Shown: in pieces, positions 24,801 to 39,300 of the stretch
How positions within the stretch are numbered: position 1 is the first letter of the stretch
Layout: each line of letters starts with the position of its first letter
Assembly (NCBI GenBank): GCA_018398765.1
Contig: JAHBMJ010000001.1
Coordinates: 174,629 to 238,628, forward strand
Length of the DNA stretch: 64,000 nucleotides
Direction: 5' to 3'
Origin: Chromera velia
Lineage: Eukaryota; Sar; Chromeraceae
Notes under the pieces: model-generated
The model's database searches: none
What the model was told of the DNA's origin: nothing
Seen by the model: only the letters and a program-made list of their open reading frames with translations
Position numbers and translations under genes: made by a program

Positions 24801-27800
24801 GTCTGCAAACAAGTAGCTCGAAAAAACAAAGTAAAACAGAGGATAAAAGGAAGGAGAGAAAGAGACTGGGGAAATCAGGAATGAGCGGCTCGAGGTTGAA
24901 GACAGACTGACCTCACACGAAAAAATCACAGCGTTTAAAAAACAACAACAGTATTGAACATGCCAAGCAGCTCACCCGTGCAAGTATGGCCATCTCCAGA
25001 ATAGCCGGTGTTGCACGCGCACTCGTAGCGTCCTCCCGATGGCGGCAGATTTGTGCAGGTGGCCTTTGTAGAGCACGTGTGCTTCGGGTCGTTGTCGTCA
25101 CACTCATTCAGGTCTGCACAGGGCGAGAAACAGAAAAAAACAATGAACACGGCTGCAAGCATTATCCGATGGTAGTACCAATATGTGTAGAAGAAAAAGA
25201 CATGCAAGGGAACAGATGTGTTCCCGATGTTCAAAAGTGGAGCAGAAAGTTGCAGCCTGCCTGTCTGCACACTCACCCGTGCACACAGAAGGCTCCCCCG
25301 TGCACGTCCACCCCTCTTCTATTTGACCGTTGTGGCAACCGTCTTCTGCATCTGTGTCTCCGTCGTCGCAGTTTTCGTCTCCAACAATCTTGCCGTCTCC
25401 GTGGATTTCTGCAAGCAGACAGCCACATCTCGAATGCATCTGAGCGCTCCACTACAATTGAACATCTGGAACCACTTTTCATTCATTCATGCAACGCTGA
25501 GTTTCGAGTCCTGTCTCTCAGTGGAAGGATGATTGAGGAAGTTGTTTCTGCTGTGCCGCTTCTTTGGTGCATGAGAGACAGAGCTGAGACTGGGCAAGAC
25601 TGCCGACTGACCAGTGCACGGTTCACAGACAGTAGGACAGGTCCACCCAGACTCGATCTTGTGGGCAGCGCTGCAGCCGTCTCCGTTTTGGCTGCTTCTG
25701 TCGGTGCACTTTTCGGGACCCACCAGCAGGCAGTCGTCGAGGATCGCTGCGAGAATGCATGAAGGAGGATCTCCGGGAGTTTTCCGAACAAGAACAGAGG
25801 AGATTCAGACAGAGACAGAAAGGTCGGAAGGAAGAAGCAAAGAGAGACATACACAAACAGACAAGCAGAATGAATTAAGCACAGTAAGAGGAAGAAAGCG
25901 GAAGACAGAAAGAATGAAGAAAAGGAAGAACAACCGCGAGAGGCAACGACCGGACAACGCAACAGAAGGAGTGAGACAGAGAGACAGGTACTAGGGGAAA
26001 CCAGACAGCAGCCATGCTAAGCCTGTATCTAAGAAAGGGCAAACTCACGATGACACTCCCCGCCGTTCTGAGGACACGTCCATCCCGTCTCCGTCTGACA
26101 GGTACTGGAGCACCCGTCTCCGCTTTCGGTGTCGCCATCGTCGCAGGTCTCGTCCCCGTGTAGCTCGCTGTCTCCGCATACCTCTGCAAGGAGATCCAAA
26201 AAAAGTATCCTTCCTGAGTTTACTCTCTTCTTTTTCTGTTCTTCACGTATACATGCGATTTGTGTGTCGGTACTCCTCTGACAATCAATGCCAAGAAGCC
26301 CACAATGAAATAAAATGCTGTTACATCCGAAAACACCGCATTAGCTGTGAAGACAGCTTGGCCCGAACGAACGAATATCGATGCTCTAGCTCTCACATAC
26401 GCACGCACCTGTACAGGGTGATCCCGCGTTCAGGCACTCCCACCCGTCTTCCGGCTGTCCCTCAGAATCACATCCGTCTCCACTCACAGCGTTACCGTCA
26501 TCGCACTTTTCGTCTCCGACAATCTCCCCGTCTCCGATGATCTCTGCAAGGAGTAGGCAATGAGGTCACGGCCGTATGAATTTCTTTCACAAATTCTGAA
26601 TGAGAAAGCTCTCAAACTCCTCACGACTTTACAGCAACACTAAATGAAATGGAAAGGCTGGAGAAGTTTCATGAAGCCTTTGAGGACCGTACGCCAACAG
26701 ATCTGCAGATAATCTCGTGACTCACATCCACGAAACGTCCACTCACTCACGTACCTTCACAAGGCCCGCACACAGTGGGGCAGTCCCACCCTGTCTCGAT
26801 AGAGTGCGTACTGCTGCACCCGTCTCCGTCCATCCGGTTACCGTCAGTGCATCTCTCTGAGCCCACAAGGAGACAATCGTCCCATTTGGCTGCAGAGAAG
26901 CACGTACAGCAAAGCAAAAAACAATTTGCTCACTTACAGACAGATCATCCGAGGACCCACATTCAAATGAACACCCCCAGCACAATACATGCATATATTT
27001 TCATACAGAATAAAATAAATAAATAGAATAAATAAATGAATGCATTCAAATCGACTCCCTGAGCACAAACAGGGAAATTGTGAGAAGACTTTGGGTTCAA
27101 TTTATGTGCACGGAAACATCTTTCCAATCCCTCTAGTTCGAGTTCAAGTCGCGCATGCATCAGATGCCCTCCCTGCATGCCTGCGGGTCCGTCTATGTGA
27201 CTCACGTGAGCACTCTCCTCCCCTCGGCAGGCAGGGAGAGCAGCGGTAGTCAACCACCCCGTACTTGTACGTGTACCGACAGGGATCCCCTCCGATCGTG
27301 TTGGCCATCGGCAGAATACACTGGTTCTTCCCATTGCAAGAAGACCGCGCGTACTCAGTCACATCCAGGTGGCAGGTGATGTCTGTGAGGTGTCCCCCCC
27401 GGTAGAAGGGGCACGTGACTCTGTCGTTGCGGCCGTACCACGCCTCTGTCACAGCGATCACCTGGCCAGGGGGACACGTGAGGGGGTTCCAGCAATCGCC
27501 AACTGCAGCCCCGCACTGATTCCGGTGGGCGGGGTGGGTCTCGCAGATGATCGTCTCCTTCTCCGTGACTGCAGGAATGCAAAGATCCACACAAACAGAC
27601 GCAGACAGTCCAAACGTACCCAAACGCTCAACCATAGAGATGCCTACAGAGAGATGAGTCAGAAAACTACACTGCTCGAAAAGATCCGACAGTCATCGAC
27701 TCACATGAACAGTCGCCAGCTGTCACGGGACAGTTCCATCCTTCCTCAAGCGCACACGTGTTTGAGCATCCGTCGCCACTCTGTGTGTCCCCGTCGTCGC

Positions 27801-30800
27801 ATGACTCGGATCCTGCCATCCACCCGTCTCCACAGGTTGCTGCGCTCAAATGAAATTGGGAAAGGAGGTGGAAGGATTCGAATGCCAAAAACTGCCTATC
27901 GGGGCACAAACTTCATGCGCACACCCCATTCTGACAATCTTCCATGAAGACCCTGCAGCGACTGGACCTTTTTTCAAGAAGATGATCGATTTCAGACTGA
28001 TAAGGAGATGCCTTCGCAGAGGGAAATCGGAAAGAAGCACGACCCTCGATCCTTTGACCGATACCAGCGCACGAATCAAAAGAGCCAGCGGACCTGCACA
28101 GGACAACCCGTTTCCCTGCCATCCCAGCTGGCAGGCACAGCTGAAACTTCCATCTGAGTTCGTGCACGTCGCCTGAGCGTCACAAGTGTGCGCATTGGAG
28201 GTACACTCGTCGATGTCTGCAGAGACGATTCGCGTCATGAACAAGTAGACGGACAAAACGCATTACCTGTACATTGCAAAAGATGTATTGACAGAGCTGA
28301 ATTGCTCCACGCAAGAATCTCCAAAGTGGCCCGAACACAATTCACTTCCATGCTTTCCTCGTCCTCTTTTCTCTCTACACCGAAATGTCCCCCTTATTTT
28401 CGTTTGTATGAGGAAGGTTTGTCAGACGAAGAATTCAATGGCTACTCCGAAGGAAAACCGAAGGCAAAAGGGTCACTCGGTTGAGCAATCGAATCATTCC
28501 ACAAACGAAACCATCTGAAACGAACGTAGAACCCCACCAGTGCAGGCACCCCCGCCGACAGGACAGGTGTAACCGTCCTCCACCTGCCCATCAGAGTCGC
28601 ATCCGTCTCCGCTCTGAGTGTTGCCGTCGTCGCACTCTTCGTCTCCGGCCACGTCTCCGTCACCAACCACGGCTGCATTCCCACAAAGAGAACACAAGTT
28701 AAGTTTGTGCATCATAATATCACAAGTTTGTTCAAGAGAGAAGACTACTCACTCATGATTATAGGAAGGGAACTACAACGGAGTCAGTTTTGGAAAAGCG
28801 CCCGCCCTTCTGTTTCTTCAATTTACTCACTTTGACATTCTGTGCCTGTCGCCTTGGAGCCGTCGCTGGTGGTGTCGCTCCACCCGTTCTTGCACGCGCA
28901 CGAGAACGACTCCATGGAGTTTGTGCACACGGAATTCGGGACGTCGCAGTTGTGGCTGCCCCCTTGGCACTCGTTGATGTCTGCAAACAGATAGCTCGAA
29001 AAAACAAAGTAAAACAGAGGATAAAAGGAAGGAGAGAAAGAGACTGAGGAAATCAGGAAAGAGCGGCTCGAGGTTGAAGACAGACTGACCTCACACGAAA
29101 AAATCACAGCGTTCAAAAAACAACAACAGTATTGAACATGCCAAGCAGCTTACCCGTGCATGTGTGTCCATCTCCAGAATAGCCGGTGTTGCACGCGCAC
29201 TCGTAGCGTCCTCCCGACGGCGGCAGATTTGTGCAGGTGGCCTTTGTAGAGCACGTGTGCTTCGGGTCGTTTTCGTCGCATTCGTTCAGGTCTGCAGGCA
29301 GGCAGATGAGCAGGCAAGCAGGAAGGGAGGTCCACAGAGACACAGAAAACAGACGGGGAAAGACAAAGACACGTGGAGACGGTGACGGTCATCCCATCAC
29401 GCTTCCCCCCCATTCGACCAGAAGCATCCGCTTCCCACCTTTCTACGAGTGAGTGTGTCTCCATCGTGAACTCCCTCCTTTCTTCCTCATTCGCTCTCCC
29501 ACTCACCTGTGCACACGGAGGCCGTCTCTCCGGGCGGCACTGTGCACGTCCACCCGTCCTCCACCTGACCCCCATAGCACCCGTCTCCCGGATCTGTGTT
29601 GCCGTCGTCGCACTCTTCGTCTCCCAACACGTGACCGTCATCGGGAGTCGCTGCACTCGTTCAAGGAACGTACAAAATGGAATAATGGAAAGATGGACAG
29701 ACAAGACGGCACAGATATTTGGAACGGCAAACTCTCATTGAGTGACTAAAGGAAACCCCCCACACGAAAAGATTCCCGCCCACTGACTGACGCGAGCACT
29801 CGCCGCCATTCTGAGGGCAGGTCCATCCAGGTTCAGTCCTGCAGCTGCTGGAGCACCCGTCTCCGTTGTCGGTGTTGCCATCGTCGCAGGTCTCAGGGCC
29901 TTTTGTCTCTCGGTCTCCGCACACGGCTGCAACAAGTACTTACACAAGCATGCGTACAGAGGAGAAATGTTAGATCAAAAGCGGAACAACGGAGCTTTCC
30001 GCCAAGACAGGCTGGAGGGCGTGAAACCAGTCGGGAAGCAGAAACAAATCCCTCAGGAGCGAAGCAGTGTGTTCTCCCACTCACCTGTACAAGAGACGCC
30101 ATCTCCTTGCCAGCCGTGGTTGCAGGTGCAAGTGAAGGCTCCGTTGGTGTTGTCACACTTTGCACTGTTGTGGCAGTTGTGAGAACTGTTGCTGCATTTG
30201 TCGATGTCTGCAAACACACATATCAGAAACAGGGGGGGGCAGTTCAAAGGCCGGTAGGTCAGCCGCTCTAACACTAACCGACGCGATCCGCATGAACCAA
30301 AAAACTGTGTGGACACTGGCAAATGGGAACGCTATCTAACTCTTCTACCGCCGCACCACCGACAGGATTCCGTGTCTCAAGTCAGAATACAATCCCACCA
30401 GAGCATGTGCCCCCTCCAGTCGGACAGGTGTAGCCGTCCTCCACGTTGCCGTCAGAATCGCAGCCGTCTCCGCTCTGAGAGTTCCAATCGTCGCACTCTT
30501 CGTCTCCGGCCACGTCCCCGTCACCAACCACGGCTGCATTGTGGCAGACAGGCAGGAAAGAAAGATGGACGTGCAGTGTGAGATCACTTTATGAAAGCAA
30601 GATCAAAGCTCGTTATTACAGGAAAGCAGCTTCAATGAATGCCTTCTTAGACCAGCAAGTGCCCTTCGCTTTCTTTCCTTCGTCTACTCACTTTGACATT
30701 CTGTGCCCGTCGCCTTCGAGCCGTCGGTGGTGGTGTCGCTCCACCCGTTCTTGCACGCGCACGAGAACGACCCCATGGAGTTTGTGCACACGGCATTCGG

Positions 30801-33800
30801 GACGTCGCAGTTGTGACCGCCCCCTTGGCACTCGTTGATGTCTGCAGGCAAATATGCAACACAGATTTGAGAAAGTCGACACTTCTTTTTGCAAGAAAGA
30901 AACGGGTTCACTCTAGGAATGCATTTCGGCTTGGAAATAGTGAAAGGCAAAGGGGCGGGGGATACATGGAACTATTCTCTTGCTCTCCCGAGCTGCGGAC
31001 AAATATGCTTGCAACCATAATGTCACCATCCGCACTCACCTGTGCAAACATGGCCGTCTCCACTCCAGCCCTCATTGCACGCGCACTCGTAGCGTCCTGC
31101 CGACGGCGACAGATTTGTGCAGGTGGCCTTTGTAGAACACGTGTGCTTTGGGTCGTTTTCGTCGCACTCGTTCAGGTCTGCAGACAGGAAAGTGGGCAGA
31201 GAATGATTTGCCGATACAAGCATGCCTTTCGAAAATACAGAGGCTCTCGATCGTATGCTGGGAGATGAATCATGAGGGAGGGAGAAGTCCTTCCAGCAGC
31301 TGATGATTCCTCCTACACATTTCTTCCTGCGTCTCTGAAGCACCCCTGTGTCTAGTCACTTTCTCGCTAGCTCAATGACTCCCTGCCTTCCTCCCACCCT
31401 CCCTGAGGGGGCCGCTCACTCACTCACCTGTGCACACGGAGGCCGTCTCTCCGGGCGGCACTGTGCACGTCCACCCGTCCTCCACCTGACCCCCATAGCA
31501 CCCGTCTCCCGGATTTGTGTTGCCGTCGTCGCACTCTTCGTCTCCCAACACGTGACCGTCATCGGGAGTCGCTGCACTCGTTCATTCAACCCAGCAGCAC
31601 ACACAGACAGAAAGGTGGATAGATGGAAAGACACGCAGGCAGACGAAGAGAGCTACTTGAAAACAATAGACTCTTATTGAGTGCTGAAAGGCAAAAGCAA
31701 AGATGAGTCACTATCCTCTCACAGAGACGCCCCACACGAAAAGATTCTCGCCCACTGACTGACGCGAGCACTCGCCGCCATTCTGAGGGCAGGTCCATCC
31801 ACGCGAGCCCTCGCCGCCATTCTGAGGGCAGGTCCATCCAGGTTCAGTCCTGCAGCTGCTGGAGCACCCGTCTCCGTTGTCGGTGTTGCCATCGTCGCAG
31901 GTCTCAGGGCCCTTTCTCTCTCGGTCTCCGCACACAGCTGCGACAAAGGAAGACAAAAGAATGGCGTGGGTACTCCAAGGAAGTGTCCCATGGAGGTTGG
32001 ATGAGACAAAGCAAAGACAAATCAAAGTGGAGGGAAGGTGAATATTTGCCCTCAAAAGCATCATCCTGCCTGTAAACAGACGGAAAGGGGCAGCCACAAG
32101 CTCCCTATTTATCCACATAATGTTCCTCTGCATGCCACCGCGAGTCCTCCCCAATGGTCAAACTCACCTGTACAAGAGACGCCGTCTCCTTGCCAGCCGT
32201 GGTTGCAGGTGCAGGTGAAGCCTCCATTTGTGTTTTGGCACGCGGCGCTGGCATGGCAGTTGTCAGAGCTGTCGCTGCACTCGTTGATGTCTGAAAACAC
32301 ATGAATGACACATGTTGTTGGGGGTGCTGTCATGAGAGGCCAGTCAATCTGAATGACATCAAGCAGCGAACCTCTAACAGATGCACGTTGAAGCAATACA
32401 GAGTGTACCAGTGCATGCCAAAGGAAGGTAGAGAAATGCGCTGCGAGGATGAAATCGAACGGCCTTTACACGCACGATCAATCGCGTGCATTTCATCAAT
32501 ACACACCTGAGCATGCGCCCCCTCCAGTCGGACAGGTATAGCCGTCCTCCACGTTGCCGTCAGAGTCGCAGCCGTCTCCGCTCTGAGTGTTGCCGTCGTC
32601 GCACTCTTCGTCTCCGGCCACAACGCCGTCACCGACAACGGCTGCATTCTCACGAACAGAACACACGTCCGTGCATTACAAGATTAATTTATTCATAATT
32701 GTGCATTACAAGGAAACACTACTCACAATTAGAGGGAGTGAGTTTCAACGAAAACATTTTTGGAACAGCTCGCGCCCTTCTGTTTCTTCAATTTACTGAC
32801 TTTGACACTCTGTGCCTGTCGCCTTGGAGCCGTCGGTGGTGGTGTCGCTCCACCCGTTCTTGCACGCGCACGAGAACGACCCCATGGAGTTTGTGCACAC
32901 GGCGTTCGGGACGTCGCAGTTGTGACCGCCCCCTTGGCATTCGTTGACATCTGCAGGCCCGTGAATACATACAGAGAGTCAGGGGAGGACCTCGTGTATG
33001 CGGAATAAAGAAAACAAAATAGAACGAAAGAAGGGGAGAGATAGAGAGAGAGCGAAAGAGGGAGACAGGAATAGTGAGGGGGCGGGGGAACAGAGAGAAA
33101 GAAATGCACCCATCACATCCAATATAACACTGCAACATCGAAATCCAACAACCGTGCGATCGTATAATGGAAACCCCCACCCGTGCATGTGTGTCCATCT
33201 CCAGAGTAGCCGGTGTTGCACGCGCACTCGTAGCGTCCTCCCGACGGCGACAGATTTGTGCAGGTGGCCTTTGTAGAGCACGTGTGCTTCGGGTCGTTGT
33301 CGTCGCACTCGTTCAGGTCTGCGGGCAGGAAGAGGGTCCATAGGGGCAGAGGAGTGAGAAGAAAGTGAGGGAAGCTGCTTGAATGTGGCGCCTCCCAGTA
33401 GCCCTCTTAGCTCGGGAAGAAATGCCTCAGAGTCTCACAACAAACAGAGTCTCACGGATCGACACCCAGATTGACTATCAAAGGAGCAGTGTTGATGGAA
33501 TGCTATCCTGTCTTTGGATAAGGCATTCCTGTTGTGTTTCCTGATTCATCCGTCTCCTCTCTCTCCGATCGCTCCACAAACCTTTTTGAATCCCTTCTCC
33601 TTTCCTCGGCTCCTTCCCCATTTACTCTCCCACTCACCTGTGCACACGGAGGCCGTCTCTCCAGGCGGCACTGTGCACGTCCACCCGTCCTCCACCTGAC
33701 CCCCATAGCACCCGTCTCCCGGATCTGTGTTGCCGTCGTCGCACTCTTCGTCTCCTAACACGTGACCGTCATCGGGAGTCGCTGCACGCACTCAAGAAAC

Positions 33801-36324
33801 ATTCACAAACAGACGGAATGACAGACGGACGGACACGCAGATAGACGGGTGCAGACACTCGGAGACGACAGACTCTCATTGAGTGCCTACAGAAAGCCCC
33901 ACACATCCTCACACACGAAGTAATCCCCACCGACTGACTGACGCGAGCACTCGCCGCCATTCTGAGGGCAGGTCCATCCAGGTTCAGTCCTGCAGCTGCT
34001 GGAGCACCCGTCTCCGTTGTCGGTGTTGCCATCGTCGCAGGTCTCAGGGCCTCTCATCTTCGAGTCCCCACACACGGCTGCAACAAGTATAAGTATGCGT
34101 ACGGAAGAAAGGAAGACGAAAGAATGGGGTAGGCTGCTGATGCGAACAGGAGAGAATGAAAGGAGCAGCTGCCATGATTGCAACTTGCGCTTGTCCCACA
34201 TTCACAGGATTCCAAGTGAAATAAAAAAGCCTCCTAGTAAGAGCAAGCTTCACATCGTAATATCAAGACAGAAAGCAGAGAGAAAACGTATCCCTTCCCT
34301 CAAGCGCCAAACCATCTCCCCGGTTTTTCCACTCACGTGTACACGAGACGCCGTCTCCCTGCCACCCGTTTTTGCAGGTGCAAGTGAAGCCCCCGTCTGT
34401 GTTCTCGCACCTCGCTTTTTTATGACAGTTGTCCGAGTTGTCGCTGCACTCGTCGATGTCTGCAAACAAACAAAGAAACAACGATGCATGTATGTCACCA
34501 CAACACAGGCAAGAAAAAGCAGTGAGAGACAAGCTAGCCTCCGTAAAATCAAGTGACGGAAGCCAAATGCACATTGAAACCGACGAGACAGTAGGCATCT
34601 GATCTGCCCATGCAATAGTGGAGTGTTGTGCAGCAAACAAACTGCATGTCGACGAAAGAAAAAAAAAAGAGCGAAAGTTTGACGTCGCAGCACAGACCCC
34701 CCACCTGAGCATGCGCCCCCGCCGACAGGGCAGGTGTAGCCGTCCTCCACCTGCCCATCAGAATCACAGCCGTCTCCGCTCTGAGTGTTGCCGTCGTCGC
34801 ACTCTTCGTCTCCGGCCACAACGCCGTCACCAACCACAGCTGCACACATGCAATCAATGCAAGTAAAAATCAATTGCCCTTATCTGCCTCGGTACACCAT
34901 CCTGGCCACGTCAATCAATCTGTAAAGTCTCTTTGAGTCGGGATGCCTTGTCCGAAACCCAGAGGTGACTCACTTTGACATTCTGTGCCTGTCGCCTTCG
35001 AGCCGTCGGTGGTGGTGTCGCTCCACCCGTTCTTGCACGCGCACGAGAACGACCCCATGGAGTTTGTGCACACGGCATTCGGGACGTCGCAGTTGTGACC
35101 GCCCCCTTGGCATTCGTTGATGTCTGCAGGCAACAAAACATGAAGCATGAAAGAAAGGGCGACAGCAAGAAGAAGAGAGGAAGACCCAGAAACATTGCAG
35201 GGGCAGTAGGCGGATCAGAAGTCAACAGCGGTTGCGAGTACAAGTCGAGGCCTGATCGTTGAGAACGGTTTCATGCCGTCATTGAGTAACCACTCTACCA
35301 AGATGAGCACAAGAATGTTAAGTACTCTTGCAGGTAAAAGACAACAACACACCCGTGCATGTGTGTCCATCTCCAGAATAGCCGGTGTTGCACGCGCACT
35401 CGTAGCGTCCTCCAGACGGCGACAGATTTGTGCAGGTGGCCTTCGTAGAGCACGTGTGCTTCGGGTCGTTTTCATCGCACTCATTCAGGTCTGCAGGTAG
35501 GCAGGCAGGAAATGATAAGGACGTGGGGGGAGCTGGCTGAATTGGCATCTCCCAGTAGCCTCGATCGAGAAGGCCCGATGAAGAAGGTAAGTCAGAAAGC
35601 AAAAAGAATGTCTGAACTAACAAAAAGGTTTCATGACTCACCAGTGCACACAGAAGGTTCCCCCGTACAGGTCCATCCGTCCTCAATTTCACCGTCATGA
35701 CAACCGTCTCCCGGATGTGAGTCCCCGTCGTCGCACTGTTCCTGCCCGACCATCTCCCCGTCTCCGTGGATCTCTGCAAACCAAACGAGAATTGAGGATT
35801 AAAAACGAAACTCAGGTGACTGGAGCATGGTAATGTGGCACAACAAAACAGGACAGTCACAGTACAGACCTTCGCAGGGCGTGCACACAGCCGGGCACCT
35901 CCACCCTGTCTCGATGAGGTTCTCCGCACTACACCCGTCTCCATCGTTTCTGTTTTGGTCCTCGCACTTCTCGGGTCCGACGAGGACGCAATCGTCCCAC
36001 GTGGCTGCATGCAGAGAGAGAGAGAGAGAGACAGATGAAGAAGTCATGAGAGAGAACAATCAGGCAGGCAGGCAGGCAGGCAGGCATGCAGGCAGGCAGG
36101 CAGGCAGAATAAGGACGGAAATTCACTCAAAGATTTATGATATGGTATCATGCCCTCGATCGTTTCTCCATATGGGTGCATACAGCACAGGCACTCGAGA
36201 TCTTCCTAACGCACTCAGTGCAGCTTTCACTCATTCATGGTGACTGTAAGGAGGGCAAGAGAGAGAGAACAAAACTCAATACAACCAGACGTCAAAAACG
36301 AAGCTACGCACGCGACCACACACA

Positions 36325-36361
<37 letters not shown>

Positions 36362-39300
36362 GAACTCACGATGGCATTCCCCGCCCACATGAGGACACGC
36401 CCATCCCGTCTCCGTCTCACAGGAGGATGAGCACCCGTCTCCGCTCTGGGTGTCACCATCATCACACTCCTCATCACCGACACGGTGTCCGTCACCGCAA
36501 ATCGCTGCAGACAAAGAAAGCAGTGGAGAGAAAGGGGAATGGAGCATCCGAATCAGTTGGAAAAAACAATGTAATCCCATAAGGGACGGTCAGTGCGCAC
36601 ACAGTCACGTTGCGCAGTCACGTCATCACCAAACCGACAACTTACATGAACAGGCGCCCCCTGCAACGGGACAGCTCCATCCCGTCTCCTGCTGGCACGT
36701 GCTTGAGCACCCGTCTCCGTCCTCTTTGTTGCCGTCGTCACACTGCTCAGAGCCCAGACGGACATCATCTCCACAAACGGCTGCAATTAGAGAAAGAAGA
36801 AAGGACAAGAGGAAGAATGCCTCGACAAGATAGCGGGGCAAGTCACTGAAAGGGCAACCATAGAATGGAGGGAAAAAGAACTAGGGGGACTAGGGGGGGC
36901 GAAAAGAGACTCATCACTGAATACGCAGGCATGCAACAAAGGGATCGATGCAGCATCGAAACTTTTCAAAAATTCGGGAGACCCACCTCTTTCCTTCCTT
37001 CGCCTTCCTTTCTTGCTTGTTTTCTTCCTTCATTCCCGACTTTCCATGCCTCTACACAGATGGCGACGGACCTTCGCATGGCGAGCAGACAGTCGGGCAT
37101 CTCCAGCCGGGCTCGATGGTGTGCGATGCAGTGCAGCCGTCTCCATCAATGCTGTTGCCGTCCGTGCACTTCTCCGGACCCACCAGGAGGCAGTCGTTCA
37201 TGTCGGCTGAAAGGAAAGCAAGCACACACCCGACAATCAATGCATACATACATACATACATGCAGATTCTAAAGTCGGAGGGTGGGATGACAAAGATAGT
37301 TAGCCTGATTTCAAAACAATGATGCTGTAGCTCCACTGTCCCCCCCCCATCCCCACTGACGTTGACAATCGCAGTCGAGGCACTTGTAGTCGACCACCCC
37401 GTACTTGTACGTGTACCGACAGGGATCTCCCGCAATCGTGTTGGCCATAGGGAGGACGCACTCGTTCTTGCCGTCACACGTCTCCACGGCATAGTCAGTC
37501 ACATCCAGGTGGCAGGTGATGTCTGTGAGGTGCCCCCCCCGGTAGAAAGGACACGTGACTCTGTCATTGCGGCCGTACCACGCCTCCGTCACAGCAATCA
37601 CCTGGCCAGGGGGACACGTGAGGGGGTTCCAGCACTCACCCGTCGTGGAGCCGCACTGGTTCTGGTGGGAGGGGTGGGTCTCGCAGATGGTCGTCTCCTT
37701 CTCCGTGACTGCAGGAGGTGGGAAGAGAAAAGGGGGTTGGCGGTGTCAGTCAGCTGGGTGAGATTGAAGTTCAGACAATCAGCAGGATGGTCAGAGAAGA
37801 CGTAACCACCGACCAGACCCAAACCGGCTGACTGACTGACATGCACAGTCGCTGTCCGAAAGAGGGCACTCCCACCCAGGTTCTCTTTTGCAGTTGCTCG
37901 AACACCCATCGCCGCTTTCGGTGTTGTGGTCGTCGCACTCTTCGGACCCCAAACGCTTTCCGTCTCCGCACCCGGCTGCAAACATGCAGATGCATTCAGT
38001 GAGTCAGTGCAGTAAAGAAAAATACTTTCATTGTCTGACTTCAACAAGAAACACCCAACCTGTGAAGAACCTGTGAAGGAGTTCACGTGTTTGTTGAGAA
38101 CAAGAGAAACGTCGTTCAACGATGCTTATTTCCCTCAGGCATACAATAGTCTTTTGCCTTATTCACTCCCTCACCCACCCCTTCACGTTGACCGACTCAC
38201 GTTCACAAGGTCCACAGAGAGTGGGGCAGGTCCATCCGGGTTCCAAGAGGTTCTTCTCAGAGCACCCGTCTCCTGCCTCGAGGTTCCCGTCAGAACATTC
38301 TTCGGACCCCACAAGCATGCAGTCGGTCCTTATCGCTGCATTCATTCATTCGTTCGTTCATTCATTTATTCATGCACGTTTGAGTCCAGACGGAATGTTC
38401 CGAATCCTCGCCGTCGCTGTTACGAAGAGAGATAACGCAAATCGTTTTGTATTTAAGGGCAAGTCGATCCTGCGGATCTCACGGTATATGATCAGAGAAA
38501 GGTGGGGATTTTTGTATATTCAAAGAGCACTTGTGGACAGACAGCACGTGCATGTATTTCAGCTCACGTTCGCACTCGCCTCCCCCCTCAGGGCAGGTCC
38601 ATCCCGTCTCCACCTCACACGAGCTGGAGCACCCGTCTCCGTCATGTCGATTCCCGTCGTCGCATCCCTCGTTGGAAGTTCGAACCTCGTCTCCACACAC
38701 GGCTGCAATTAAGCAACCGCACAAAACAAACACATGCATACATACAGGCGTGCACAGATATGCCAACAGAAAGGAACGGGCGGATGTGAAGGAGCGTAGC
38801 GTAAGAAGGCTTCGTTGTCTTTTTCGCAAAAGGGAAAATGTCAACAAGTACTACAGGCCAGAAGGGTAAAGAATCCGTATCTTCTTCTACGACTGACTGT
38901 GGCAGACGGAGCTGGAAAGCGGGTTGATGTTCCCGGAGGGACACACGCCAATGTCAAGAATGCCGAAGTTAGAGGAGGCCTCGAATTTTATTTTTCGAAT
39001 TCCTCTGAAGTCAGAATTCCCTGAGAAATCCAACAGATGAACTCCTTTTCCCTCAGGGTCTCTGTTCGCTTTCCACAGTCTCTGCTCTGCGACTTTTCTG
39101 CCATCTGCGCCGTATGCAATGATCTTTCTGCCCAGTGCGTTGAACACCCGAGCAGAGAGCAGGACAACGTCTCTGGAGAATTCGAGAGTGATCCCCCTCT
39201 GCCTCCTCTGGCTGAACAGATTCCGCAACCACTGGAGCAGCCAGAGGAAAAACAAACGACCGATCAGCAGTTTCCTCTTCTCTGCCAACTCTGTCCAGAG

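Noticed and set aside
12824-35490. Regularly spaced near-identical blocks resembling a CRISPR-type or satellite array
   Set aside because: The repeated blocks are 123- to 150-base coding exons with intact frames, and the spacers are introns of variable length and related sequence.
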